64,000 nucleotides of DNA from Strongylocentrotus purpuratus (lineage: Eukaryota; Echinodermata; Echinoidea; Camarodonta; Strongylocentrotidae), in the NCBI RefSeq assembly GCF_000002235.5, contig NW_022145611.1, forward strand, positions 10,752,342 through 10,816,341. The letters run 5' to 3'. The translations under genes and the position numbers were made by a program. The notes under the pieces are model-generated. The model ran no database searches and was not told the DNA's origin. It saw nothing but the letters and a program-made list of their open reading frames with translations. This document shows, in pieces, positions 1 through 10,700 of this stretch. Within the stretch, counting starts at the first letter, position 1. Every line of letters starts with the position of its first letter.

Positions 1-362
1 AGAAAATTTAGCCCCTAAAACACTTCTGTTTTTGAGAAAAATTGAATATAACAATTTACCGTTGCTCCTGGTAAATTTTGATAAATTTCAAATAGCGCCT
101 ACAGCCATACAATGGTAGCTGCGACCATAAAAATATCAAAATATGTAGTTGTGATATATAATTTCCCAATGGGAATAGCTAATCGGTTGATTTCAGTCAA
201 GAAACATTGTTTTATGAATAGTTTCTTTATTGAAATTCATCACGTTAATTTTACCTTTTTTTGTGGAGATGCCCCCCCCCATTGGCGATCAAGAGGGGGG
301 GGGGGGGGGGGGTGCGATTTTTCAAATTTTCGATGACCAAAAAAAATTGTGCTCAATACCCC
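1..362. mobile_element. Partial copy of a TTAA-flanked MITE family (family D)
   Basis: The segment matches, in reverse complement, the complete element at 13001-13504. It shares the stretches reading 'gcccctaaaac', 'aaattgaata', 'aaatagcgcct' and 'atggtagctgcgac'. It also matches 5759-6040 almost base for base from position 77 onward. Its left part lies outside the window, and on the right it is interrupted near 362 by the GC-rich tandem array. It includes a C9 run (about 272-280) followed by a G18 run (295-312). No coding capacity is visible. Membership of the family is seen directly; the class is inferred from the complete copy. Confidence 0.75.
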
Positions 363-1640
363 CACACCGCCCCGGAAGCTCAGGGGTTTTGGGCAATAAA
401 TAACGGTCAGATGAGCATATTTTCATACCTTATTTGTGACACTGGCAGGACACAAATTAGTGTTGGGTCCAGAGGGCGAAGCCCCCAAATACTCAAGGGT
501 TTTATATATCAATTTATCGTCAGATGAGCATAATTTTATACCTTATTTGTGACACTGGCAGGTCACGAATGAGCGTGGGGTCCAGGGGCGGAGCCCCCAG
601 AAGCTCAGGGGTTTTAGGAATTGTATAACGGTCAGACAAGCGTGCAAGGGCCCGCCTTAGGGCCCCTGGTGGGGTCGAGGGGTGGAGCCCCGGAAACTTA
701 GTGGTTTTAAGCATTTACTTACGGTCAGATGAACATATTTTGAAACCTTATTTGTGACACTGGCAGGTCACGAATTGGCGTGGGGTCGAGGGGGCGGAGC
801 CTTCGGAAGCTCAGGGGTTTTGGGCAATAAATAACGGTCAGATGAGCATATTTTCATATCTTATTTGTGACACTGGCAGGACACAATTGGTGTTGGGTCC
901 AGGAGGCGGAGCCCCCAGAAGCTCAGGGGTTTTATACATTAAATTATCGTCAGATGATCATATATTATACCTTATCTGTGACACTGGTAGGTCACGAATT
1001 AGAGTGGGGTCCAGGGGGCAAAGACACCGGAAGCTCAGGGGTTTTGGGCAATGAATTACTGTCACATGAGCATGATTTTATATTATTTGTGACACTGGCA
1101 GGTCACGAATTGGCGTGGGGTCCAGGGGGGCGAAGCCCCCAGAAGCTCAAGGGTTTTATATATCAATTTATCGTCAGATGAGCATAATTTTATACCTTAT
1201 TTGTGACACTGGCAGGTCACGAATTAGCGTGGGGTCCAGGGGCGGAGCCCTCGTAAGCACAGGGGATTGGGGCAATAAAATAATAACGGTCAGATGAGCA
1301 TATTTTTATCCCTCATTTGCGACACTGGCAGGTCGCGAATTGACGTGGGGTCCAGGAGGCGGAGCCCCCGGAGGCTCAGGCATGATATAACGGTCAGATA
1401 AGCATCCGGGGGCCCGCCTTAGGGCCATTGGTTGGGTTGGGGGGGGGGCAGAGCCCCTCAAGCTCAGGGCTTTAGGCATTTACTTACGTCAAATGAGCAT
1501 AATTATACATTATTTGTGACACTAGCAGGTAACTAATTTGCGTGGGGTCCAGGGGCAGAGGCCCCAGAAGCTCAGGGGTTTTAGGAATTTATAACGGTCA
1601 GACAAGCATGCAGGCCCCTGGTGGGGTAGAGGGGTGGAGC
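363..1640 (+). repeat. GC-rich tandem array (family A), about 95-120 bp units
   Basis: About a dozen degenerate units follow one another. Each carries 'ggtcagatgagcat', often 'ccttatttgtgacactggca', then 'gtggggtccagggg', 'ggagccccc' and 'gaagctcaggggtttt'. Some units have an extra 'gggcccgccttagggcc' block. The same unit recurs at 4237-4455, 57000-57440 and 60030-60735, always in this orientation. Short reading frames in the array are by-products of the repeat. No transposase-like protein is seen. Confidence 0.85.
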
Positions 1641-1959
1641 CAGGGGCGTCGCTAGACCTTTTTCAGTGGGGGGGGGGGGGGGTGTACAGGCCAACGATTA
1701 CCGACAAAACTACCCCCAATTACCGACAAAATTAAATGTCCCAATATTTACAAATTTAACCCTATATATCCGGGGCCGAAGGCTAAATTGTCTTTCCTAC
1801 GAACTATCTATAGTACTTGCGTATGCACAAATGGTCATTTTCTTCTACGACATAAATATACGAATTATTTCGTCAACTTAGTCAGCATCATAGCTACATT
1901 TTAATGCAGGCGCGGAGCTAGGATCTTATTTTTAGGGAGGGGCGATAGTGAGCAAGCGA

Positions 1960-3535
1960 ATCACTTAAAGAGAGCGCGAAGCGCGCTCAATAGGGAGGCG
2001 TAGGTGATAGGCCTCCCGCGCGAAACGCGGAAGCTTAGGCGTTTCCTTAAATTATTAGGAAAAGAAGACGATTTAATGTACCGTTCTCGATTAATCCTTG
2101 TCTGAATGAAGTTTCCCCCCTCCCGCGCAAAGCGCGAAAGCTTTGGCATTTCATTAAATTATTATTAAAAGAAGACGATTGGGTGTACTGTTCTCGACTC
2201 TTAATCCTTATCTGAATTCAGTTCTCCCCCCCCCCCTCGCGCGCGAAGCGCGGAAGTTTTGGCGTTTCATTAAATTATTAGAGAAAAAGACGATTCGTTG
2301 TACCGTTTTCGACTCGTAATCCTTGTCTGAATTCGGTTTCCCCCTCTAGCGCGAAGCGCGGAAGCTTTGAAGTTTCCTTAAATTATTTGAGAAAGAAGAT
2401 GATTCATTGTACCGTTCTAGACTGTCAATCCTTGTCTGAATGAATTTCCCCCCCCCCCTCCCGCGCGAAGCGCGAAAGCTTCGGCGTTTCATTACATTTT
2501 TATAAAAAGAAGACGATTTATTGTACCGTTCTCGACTGTTAATCTTTGTCTGAATTCAGTTTCTCCCCCTCTCGCGCAAAGCGCCGAAGCTTTGACGTTT
2601 CATTAAATCATGAGACAAAGTAGAAGATTGGGTGTACTGTTCTCGACTGTTAATCCTTGTCTGAATTCAGTTTCTCCCCCTCTCGCGCAAAGCGCGGAAG
2701 CTTTGACGTTTCATTAAATTATGAGAAAAAGCAGACGATTGGGTGTACTGTTCTCGACTCTTAATCCTTATCTGAATTCAGTTAAGTTTTGGCGTTTCAT
2801 TAGATTATTAGAGAAAGTAGACGATTCGTTTAACCTTGCACGACTCTTAATCCTTGTCTGAATTCAGTTTCACCCTCTCCCGCGCGAAGCGCGGAAGCTT
2901 TGACATTTCATTAAATTGTTAGAGAAAAAGACGATTCGTTGTACCGTTTTAACTCTTAATAAACCCTAATTGTCTGAATTCAGTTTCCCCCTCTCGCGCA
3001 AAGCCCGAAAGCTTTGAAGTTTCCTTAAATTATTAGATAAAGCAGACGATTGGGTGTACTGTTCTCGACTCTTAATCCTTGTCTGAATTCAGTTCCCCCC
3101 TCCCACGCGAAGCGTGAAAACTGAGATGTTTCATTTAATTCTTATAGAAAAAAGACGATTCGTTGCACCGTTTCGACTCTTATTAAGCCCTATCTATCTG
3201 AATTCAGTTTCCCCTCTCGAGCGAAGCGCGGAAGTTTTGACGTTTCCTTAAACTATTAGAAAAAGCAGACGATTCGTTGTACCATTTTCGACTCTTAATA
3301 AGCCTCATTTATCTGAATTCAGTTTCCCCCACTCGCGCAAAGCGCGGAAGCTTTGACGTTTTTCTTAAATTATGACAGAAAGCAGACGATTCGTTGTATC
3401 GTTCGCGACTCTTCTAAATGAAGTTTTCCCCTCCCGCGCGAAGCGCGGAATTTTTTATGTTTCATCAAAATATAGAGAAGGGAAGACGATTCGTCGTACC
3501 GTTGTTGACTTTTAATCCTTGTTTGAGTTAGTTTC
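1960..3535. repeat. Minisatellite of ~105-118 bp units with a GCGCGAAGCGCG core (family B)
   Basis: About 13-14 tandem units are present. Each has a palindrome-like CGCGCGAAGCGCG core, then 'gaagctttgacgtttcatta', an A-rich stretch, 'gacgattcgttgtaccgtt', 'cgactcttaatccttgtctg' and a C-rich run. The units differ by substitutions and short indels, so the array is old. It lies wholly inside the hAT-like element and is probably internal cargo of it. A sequence reading CAGGCGCGGAGCTAGG at about 1909, just before the array, resembles a second transposon end and may mark a nested insertion. Confidence 0.9.
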
Positions 3536-3830
3536 GCCGAAAATGTTAAACCTCTGAATTCTTTAGCTGATATTACAGGAAAGTGAAACTTCGAAAAAAT
3601 ACAACTATTGTAGTTGTAGTCACTCTCGAAGTCGTCACAGCGGATAAAAAGTCACAGTTCGTAGGGAAAAAAACTTGTCGGTCGACCGACAAATATACAT
3701 CTCACCGACTTCAAACTTCTGCATTGATATAGTACACGATCGAGCAAGAATACCGACACAGCTGACCCGACACAGCAATATATTTAGCCGTGTCTTTCTT
3801 GCTCCCTCGACGAGATGACTCCACCAAACA
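3535..3830. other. Internal part of the hAT-like element, no gene seen
   Basis: This is unique-looking sequence between the minisatellite and the pyrimidine tract. It has several 'accgac' words and 'ggtcgaccgac' near 3690. No conserved reading frame is visible. Confidence 0.6.
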
Positions 3831-4150
3831 ACCCCCCTCTCTCTTTTACTCCCACTCCTCCTATCTCAGGCTCTTACCTCCCCTCTCTCTCCTCTCTTTC
3901 ACCCCCCGTTTCTTTTGTTTCCCTTTTCTCTTTTTTTTCTTTTTTTCCTTTTCTTTCTTTTCTTTCTTTTCCTTTCTTTCCTCTCCTTCCTCTTTTTCTT
4001 TTTTCTCTTTCTTTCTTCTCTTTTCTTTCTTTTCTTTTCCTTTCCCTTCTTTCCTTTCTTTTTCTTTCTTTCTTTTCTTTTCCTTTTCTTTTTTTCTTTT
4101 CTTTCCCTTTCTCTCTCTTTTTCCCCCTCCCCCTTTTCTCTTTTTTTCCC
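3830..4150 (+). repeat. 300-bp polypyrimidine (C/T) tract
   Basis: The plus strand is almost pure pyrimidine, built of irregular CTTTT, CTTTC and TTCC units, and the minus strand is correspondingly pure purine. Long overlapping open frames here (Ser/Phe/Leu-rich on one strand, Lys/Glu/Arg-rich on the other) follow from the base composition and are not genes. Such tracts can form triplex H-DNA, which is an inference. Confidence 0.9.
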
Positions 4151-4236
4151 GACGGCAGCGCAATTTTACCGACAATATCCTGACAGGTGGAGGGGTGTCG
4201 CAACCCCACACCCCCCCCCCTTTGACGACGCCCCTG

Positions 4237-4455
4237 GGTGGAGCCCCGGAAACTTAGTGGTTTTAGGCATTTAATTACGGTCAGATGAACATATTTTGAT
4301 ACCTTATTTGTGACACTGGCAGGTCATCTCACGTCCAAGGGGCCGAGAACCCAGAAGCTCAGGGGTTTTAAGCATTAAATTAACGTCAGATTAGCATCCA
4401 GCCGTCCGCCTCAGGGCCCTTGGTGGGGTCCAGGGGCAGAGGCGGCGGAGCGACT
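4237..4455 (+). repeat. Continuation of the family A array after the transposon
   Basis: It resumes with the second copy of the 8-bp duplication and reads 'ccccggaaacttagtgg', the continuation expected from the sister unit at about 690. It contains 'ggtcagatgaacat', 'ccttatttgtgacactggca' and another 'ggtggggtccaggggcagag'. Confidence 0.85.
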
Positions 4456-4459
4456 TCCA

Positions 4460-5758
4460 AAGTGGGGGGGGGGCACCAACAAAAAAGGGCACTTTCTGGG
4501 GAAAAAGGGCACCTACAAAGGGAAATCTCAAAGCGAAATATACCATTTTTAGACATTGGTATGTACCCCTTTAATGTGATTACATTATCAGGGATGATTT
4601 CAATATTTGTTTCTCTTTATACATCGTATAAAATGTTGCTTAAACATCATACCTTGCGGTTGGGTGTGATGGTCGACAAAAATCATTTGCGAGCGAGCGA
4701 GGAAAAATATAAGATTTGTGAGGTCGCAGTGCGAAAACTACATCTTATAAAGAGGAAAAAACCAATCCTCATCGGGTTATAAATAAGTACATTCTCACAA
4801 CAGCAAACTGAAAAGACCTTTGATAAGTAAAAATTATAACATCTATAAATGTGAGCGAGCGTAGCGAGCGAGCTTTGGGAGATATTGCTCTTAGTCGCTT
4901 GAAATTAGGGGTACGTTTAATGATGAGAGGAAAAGGGGACACTTATCGAAGGGATAAGACACTTACTAGAAAATAAAATGAGCACGTGTCAAAGTACAAA
5001 GGGTTATTATCAGAGGTGAAAATGGGGCACTCACCAGGGATGAAAAGGCACTTATGAGAATGGAAATTGGGCATTTGTCGACGGAAAAGAGGCAACCATC
5101 AGATTTTGATAGGGGCATTTATGAAAAAGGGGAACGTATCATTGTTAAAAAGGTTAATTATCAGAGGTGAAAAGGGGCACACACCATATATGAAAGAGGC
5201 ACTTATGAGAATGAAAAAAGGGGCACTAATAATAAAGGGAAATGTGCATTTGTTGAAAGAAAAGGAGCACCGATCAGATTTTGATAGGGTCATTTATTGG
5301 AGGTGAAAGGGGGCTTTTATGAAAAGCGGATATTATGAAGGAAAAGGAGCATTTATTAAGGAAGGAAAAGGGGCACGTGTCAAAATAAGAGGGGGTGTTA
5401 TTAGAGATGAAAAGAGCACTTATGAGGAGGAAAAGGGGGCACTTGTCAAAATAAAACGAGTATCTCTCAGAATTGAATAGGGTAATTTACCAGACATGAA
5501 AAGGGGCACTAGTAGGAGAATGAAAAAGGACTATTTTCATAGGTGAAAAGGGGCATTTATGAAAAGGCGAAGGGCTCTTTGTTAAATGGGGGCACTTCTC
5601 ATAAGGAAAAGGGGCACTTATTAGAAAGGAAAGGAGGCATATGTGAAAATATAAGGTGCGCTTATCCGAGTTAAAAAGAGGTAGTTATTAAAAGGGAAAG
5701 GGGCACTTCTTACAAAGGAAAAGGGGCAATTGTCAAAGTAAAAGGAGCACCTCTAAGA
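4460..5758 (+). repeat. Family C element: conserved head plus 'aaaaggggcact' minisatellite
   Basis: It begins with a G run and 'gcaccaacaaaaaagggcac', followed by about 400 bp of non-tandem head (including 'gagcgagcgtagcgagcgag' near 4853). A long array of ~25-35 bp degenerate units of the type 'gaaaaggggcacttatcaga' follows. An inverted, independent copy of the whole arrangement sits at 49664-50525, which shows that head and array move as one unit. A family D copy interrupts it at 5759. Confidence 0.8.
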
Positions 5759-6192
5759 TGATAAATTTCAAATAGCGCCTACAGCCATACAATGGTAGCT
5801 GCGACCATAAAAATATCAAAATATGTAGTTGTGATATATAATTTCCCAATGGGAATAGCTAATCGGTTGATTTCAGTCAAGAAACGTTGCTTTATAAATA
5901 GTTTGTTTTATTGAAATTCATCACGTTAACTTTACTCTTTTTTTTTTGGAGATGCCCCCCCCCCACTGGCGCTCAAGAGGGGGGGGGGGGGGGTGCGATT
6001 TTTCAAATTTTCGAGGACCATAACAAATTGTGCTCAATACCCCACACCGCCCCCCCCCCCACTGAGCGAAATATTGGCCGGCACGATTTTCAAATTTCAG
6101 TACACTAAATTTCATATTGATTTCAAATTTGGGCCCCCCTCCTTGAACCAAATTCATGACCCCGTACCAAAACTTTGTATTACCTTTAGGGG
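5759..6192. mobile_element. 5'-truncated family D MITE inserted in the family C array
   Basis: From 'gataaatttcaaatagcgcc' it is nearly identical to 77-360. It ends with the terminal inverted repeat 'taccaaaactttgtattacc' (6166-6186), which matches, inverted, the left end of the complete element at 13001. The other terminus is missing, and the TTAA flank on the right has become TTAG. Confidence 0.75.
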
Positions 6193-7020
6193 TGCTTCAT
6201 AAGAAGTGAAAGGGGGCGTTTTTTTTAAAGGGATAGCCTCCTTATAAGAAAGGAAAAGGGGCACGTATCATTGATAAAAGTGTAATTATCAGAAGTGAAA
6301 AGGGGGTAATTATCGCATCTGAAAAGGGGCACTGACCATATACGAAAACAACACTTATGAGAAATAAAAACGGGCACTTATAATAAATGGAAATGTGCTT
6401 TGTTGAAAGAAAAGGGGAACCGATCAGATTTTGATAGGGGCATTCATCGGAGGTGAAAGGGTGCATTTATGAAAAATAAATGTTATAACATGTTAAAATA
6501 AATGGGGCACTTATCAGAGATAAAAATGGGTAATTATGAGAAGGGGAAGGGGCACTTAAAGAAAGGAAAAGAGCACTTCTCAGGAGGAGAAGGGCACTTG
6601 TCAAAGTAAATGGAGTAACTCTCAGAATTGAATAAGGTCATTTAGAAGAGATGAAAAGGGGCACTTATGAGAATGAAAAGTAACTATTTTCATAGGTAAA
6701 AAGGGGCATTTAGGAGAAGGGTAAGGGGCACATGCGAATAAGGTGCGCTTATCCGAGTTAAAAATGGATAGTTAGTAAAAGGGGAAGGGGCACTTCTTAC
6801 AAAGGAAAAGGGGCACTTGTCAAAGGAAAAGGGGTAACCCTCAGATTTGAATAGGGCAATTATCAGGTTGAAGGGGGCGCTTCTCGTACCTGAAAAGGGG
6901 CACTTACTAGAGATTAAAAAGGGCACTTGTAGAAGTAAAAGGGGCACTGTTCCCATGTTAAAAGGGGCACGTTTTGGGTACTAGAGAAAGTGTGGGGGCA
7001 CTGTGCCCCCTGCCCCCCCC
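6193..7020 (+). repeat. Family C minisatellite, distal part
   Basis: The 'ggggcac' units of about 25-35 bp continue and end with 'gggggcactgtgccccctg' and a C run at about 6996-7021. The inverted copy at 49664 begins with the complementary 'gggcacagtgcccc' after its G run, so this is the natural end of the element. Confidence 0.8.
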
Positions 7021-7045
7021 CCGCGATTCAGTGTGTGTGTTGTTG

Positions 7046-7270
7046 TTGTTGTTGTTTTAGTTTTAAGGGCGTGTGTCATTCAATTATGAATATTTACGCT
7101 GTCGGATGTTGCCTCTATTCAAGTCGTCGAAATAACCTCTGCGACGCATTTCCGCCTCTGTGTATATCATAGAGATATATACTACTTATTAAGTATATAT
7201 CTCTATGGTGTATATACACTTTGGTGCAAATACATTCTTGTACACGCCGTTAAAACTAAAACAACAACAA
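7046..7270. mobile_element. Foldback element with nested hairpin just upstream of stonin
   Basis: Outer arms at 7046-7073 and 7243-7270 are 28-bp inverted repeats with one mismatch (TTGTTGTTGTTTTAGTTTTA...). Nested within is a near-perfect hairpin: arms 7168-7183 and 7192-7207, 16 bp with no mismatch (CATAGAGATATATACT), around an 8-nt loop, with the stem extending further through GTGTATAT. It lies about 230 bp before the stonin start codon. No target duplication could be assigned. Confidence 0.75.
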
Positions 7271-7279
7271 TCTATCATA

Positions 7280-7497
7280 ATTTACCTTCCTCTCTCCAAC
7301 GCACGTACGACTACCATAGGCTCCATGCATAGATCCAGTGTAATCTATCTTTTGCGAAACTTCCTTTGAAGACTACTACTCGACTCGGCTTGTAAATGTT
7401 CACTGCCGCTAGCGCGCGCTGCACGCACTTGGACGACACGCTGATATAAACACCACCATTAACCTGGCGAAAAAGCAGACGAAATGCTGAGCTAAAA
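7280..7497 (+). promoter_or_regulatory. Putative stonin promoter and leader
   Basis: A TATA-like TATAAA lies at 7445-7450, 53 bp before the stonin ATG. A GC-richer segment with 'gctagcgcgcgctgcacgcac' precedes it at about 7410. A transcription start about 30 bp downstream of the box would give a leader of only a few tens of bases. The assignment rests on position and motif only. Confidence 0.4.
7484..7495 (+). other. Three-codon upstream ORF abutting the stonin start
   Basis: ATG CTG AGC TAA ends two bases before the stonin ATG at 7498. Whether it is transcribed depends on the unmapped transcription start. If it is, it could reduce initiation at the main start. Confidence 0.4.
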
Positions 7498-7750
7498 ATG
7501 TCTGGGTGGGTGTCATTCGACGATGATGGAGATGGAGATGTACGTGGGAAAGCACCAGCCCTACATTCATCGAGTAAAACAAGAGAAGATTATGGCGTTG
7601 GCCTGGTTGTTGAGGCGGGTGCAGGTGTTATTAGCGGGAGTTGGGTGAAGTTTGAGCATTCAACCTCCCCGAGCACGCCCACCTCTACCGCCCATCGGGT
7701 GGCGGAGGCCCAGGCCCAGGCCCAGCGGCCTATGATATCTCAGCATACAG
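7498..7750 (+). CDS. STON2: Stonin exon 1 (start codon, two WVxF motifs)
   Basis: It encodes 84 codons plus one base, starting MSGWVSFDDDGDGD. Donor GTAGGT follows an exonic ...ACAG. The acidic residues after W4 and the second WVKF at residue 49 match AP-2 ear-binding motifs. The next 10.4 kb is intron. Confidence 0.85.
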
Positions 7751-10700
7751 GTAGGTCTACGTCCATATATATACAAAATATGCACCGTGAAGTGTGGTTG
7801 AATTAGTGTGGTGGATCGTGGAGTCATGCTGTTGTTCTCAATTTAGTTTTTCGTAATTGTTGGTCAGTTGGTGATTCAGTGTAGATTTTTAAAATCATTT
7901 ATTTCATGTATAATCCACAATTAGACTTCTTCTTCAAGATAATCTCCCTCCTTCAAGTTCAATACTGAAGATTCTTGCAGATGCTGTATAGGTCTACTAC
8001 TCGGCCTGATCGGGGTGTGCAGGTGGACCATTACACCGGGGTTTCCCCTACTCTTATACGAATAGTGCAATGGGTTCTTAACGTGCAAGGGTGGTGACTC
8101 TCCTGTACACGGGGCCTCCATTTAACGTCCCATCCGAGGGACGGAGTGTTTTCCACTTGACATAACCTGCGTCTATGAACAAGGGAAGGGGCACATTAAC
8201 ACACAACGCAGACTTCAGTCATCCGCCTGGGTGGGAGTCGAACCCGGGATCTTTGGTTCGACAGGCAGACGCTTTACCGACTGAGCCAACTCGCCTCCTA
8301 GGTCTAGACCTAATTTAATGTCATAATTGTAGAATCTAGATATACATTGCAACTTTAATAATAATTTATGCAAAAAATATTATTAAAGTGTAACAAAGCA
8401 GGTCCGTAAAATGTGCAAAGAAAATATTCTTCATCAAAAAATTATTTGCATGTGATTGTGAGCTTGACTTTAAAGTGTACTTGTAAGCATTAACCCAAAA
8501 AAATTGTGATTGAAACAAAATCTCTTACCTGATTATTTGCTTGCAGTTTCAGCTTGAGGAATAATGGTGTTTATATTTATTTAATCAGAAAAAATAGGCG
8601 CTCGGGCTGACGCCAGCGCCGATGTCACTCTCCATACAGTATAAACCCGATTAGTATACTTGTACAGCCCGACGCATATCGGATAGGCTAGGTCATATCA
8701 GGAATGTCATAATTGGAGTGTCTACTGGGAGAATGCTGAATTATATTGCTCCTTCTTCCAGTGATTGTCAAATCTGGCTTTAAAGCTGTTTACCGAAGCC
8801 GATTGCAGATACTACCAACTTAGGGAGGGAGTTCCAGTCGTTGAGGACCCTGTGTTCTAATACCGGTATTCAAATTATGTAAGGAAACCTGTATACTTTC
8901 TAGACTTCACTGTCAGACACTATTGACTGACTGACTGACTTCTTTTTTCTTCGGTAATAAGTTACAGAACATGAGCTGAAAAGCGTCCATGAGCATTTGT
9001 CTACATCAATAACCCACTTCTTGTAATGGCCAAAATTACACTGATTGAATCTTTTCGCCGCAAAACACGTACAACCCTTTGCTACAAGGGTATGAAAATC
9101 AGACTATTTCCTACATGTAAATGGACTGCAATGTAGTTTATAATAATAATTCCTCAAATTTTTTTCTATTACACATGGTGTACCACAAGGTTCTATGCTA
9201 GGTACTCTATTGTTTTTAATTTACATTAATGGTCTTACACATTCTTCTAAACACGAGATTGTTACTATTATTTGTGACAAGTTCACAAGCACAAATTGGT
9301 GCTTTCAACTGCACCTTGATGTTAAATGAAGGTCCTTTCCCTTGTGGGTTTTTCGGCATTATGTAAGGAAACCTGTATACTTTCTAGACTTCACTGTCAG
9401 ACACTATTGACTGACTGACTGGCTTTTTTCATCTTTGGTAATAACATACATGAAATGAGCTGTGAAGGGTACTTGGGCATTTTGTCTACATTAATAGCCC
9501 ATTCCTTGTAATGGCCAAAATTAAACTGATTGAATCTTTGCACAGCATAAAAACGTAGGACCATTCGGTACAATGGTCTGAAAATCAGACTATTACTTAC
9601 TGGCTCTATACTAGCCCTTAAGTTGATTTGACAACTAATATTCATTATTTTCCCACTTACAGACATTTTCAAGCAACCTTTTTTTTAGGGAAGTTTTAAA
9701 TTAGTATTATCTTTCAAATGCCGTTGGAATTAAACCTTTTCATTTTTTTGGCCTGCAAATGGGACATAGTACCTTTAAGGCAACACTAAACTACAACGAT
9801 ACATGTATAGATGGGCAAATTGGGCAATGTTCTCCTAGATTGGCTATTACTTTCATTCAATCTGTCCCAACTTTGAGCTGCCATTTTCTCCTTCCTTTTA
9901 CAATATACATGTACTTTCCTCCCATCCTAGTCCCGCTGGGTTCACTCAATGTGACTTCCGGACCACATGACCGTTACCAAAATCACGGAAAAAGGGGTCA
10001 ATTTCAAGCAATGTCCACAGACAATATATTCCTCGAAATAAAGAAAATAGGGGTGCACAGGTGTCCTCGAAATTGATAAATAGGGGTCAGGAAAAGAGAA
10101 AACCCGGAAGAAAAATTCTCGGAGCCGAGTCTTGTCCTTGAAATATGGTAAAAAAGGGGTAAATTTGCGAAAGTGTCCTTACAATCTTATAAATAGGGGT
10201 ATTCAAAGTACAATTTTGTCCTTGTTTTGACGTAAAAAAGGGGGTTAAATTTCACAAAATGTCCTTGAAATTGACCGCAAAAGGGGGTTATTTGCATTTG
10301 TGGGAACGGTCATACATGATCCCCATGATCCTAGTCCAGCTAGTGTTAATCTGTATAATTATACATATCTTGTTAACCCATCGGCACACTGGAACCGGGT
10401 GCGCCCTGTATTAAGCCTCTTTCAAAGAGACTATAGTCAGTGGGTTCATCTAGTATGTTTCATTGTGATTTTCTAAAACGTAACAGAAAGACTCCAACCA
10501 TATATGATACATAATGTACACGTGTAGAAGGAAATCTTTGTTTGAGCTGATGTTAAAATTGATTTTTACATTAATTTTGTATTTCTTAATAGTTAATGAG
10601 TTCTTTTCTTGGCTGGGATAAAGCTATATATAATGCATTCAATTTTTTAAAAACAGAATCGAATGTACGTTTACTTCAGATTCAACAATATGACATCTCA

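Larger units (their letters stand above)
1641..4236 (+). mobile_element. Non-autonomous hAT-like DNA transposon, 2.6 kb, with 8-bp target duplication
   Basis: The termini are inverted: the left end begins CAGGGGCGTCG and the right end finishes CGACGCCCCTG, each followed inward by a G (or C) run and by 'ttaccgacaa' or its complement. The element is bounded by the direct repeat GGTGGAGC at 1633-1640 and 4237-4244. It interrupts one unit of the family A array; an uninterrupted sister unit around 661-715 shows the same join (ggtggagccccggaaac). An 8-bp duplication with CAGGG-type ends is typical of the hAT superfamily. Inside are a 13-14 copy minisatellite and a long pyrimidine tract, but no transposase, so mobilisation would need a partner element. 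Confidence 0.85.

Noticed and set aside
261..1297. Several short frames reading 'ICDTGR...GSRG' in the left array.
   Set aside because: They are translations of the family A tandem unit, which is non-coding with frameshifts between units.
3790..4274. Overlapping open frames of 110-155 codons on both strands.
   Set aside because: They come from the pyrimidine tract, which has no stop codons in several frames.
8225..8295. A tRNA gene on the minus strand.
   Set aside because: A and B boxes are perfect but the anticodon stem does not pair and a SINE body follows.
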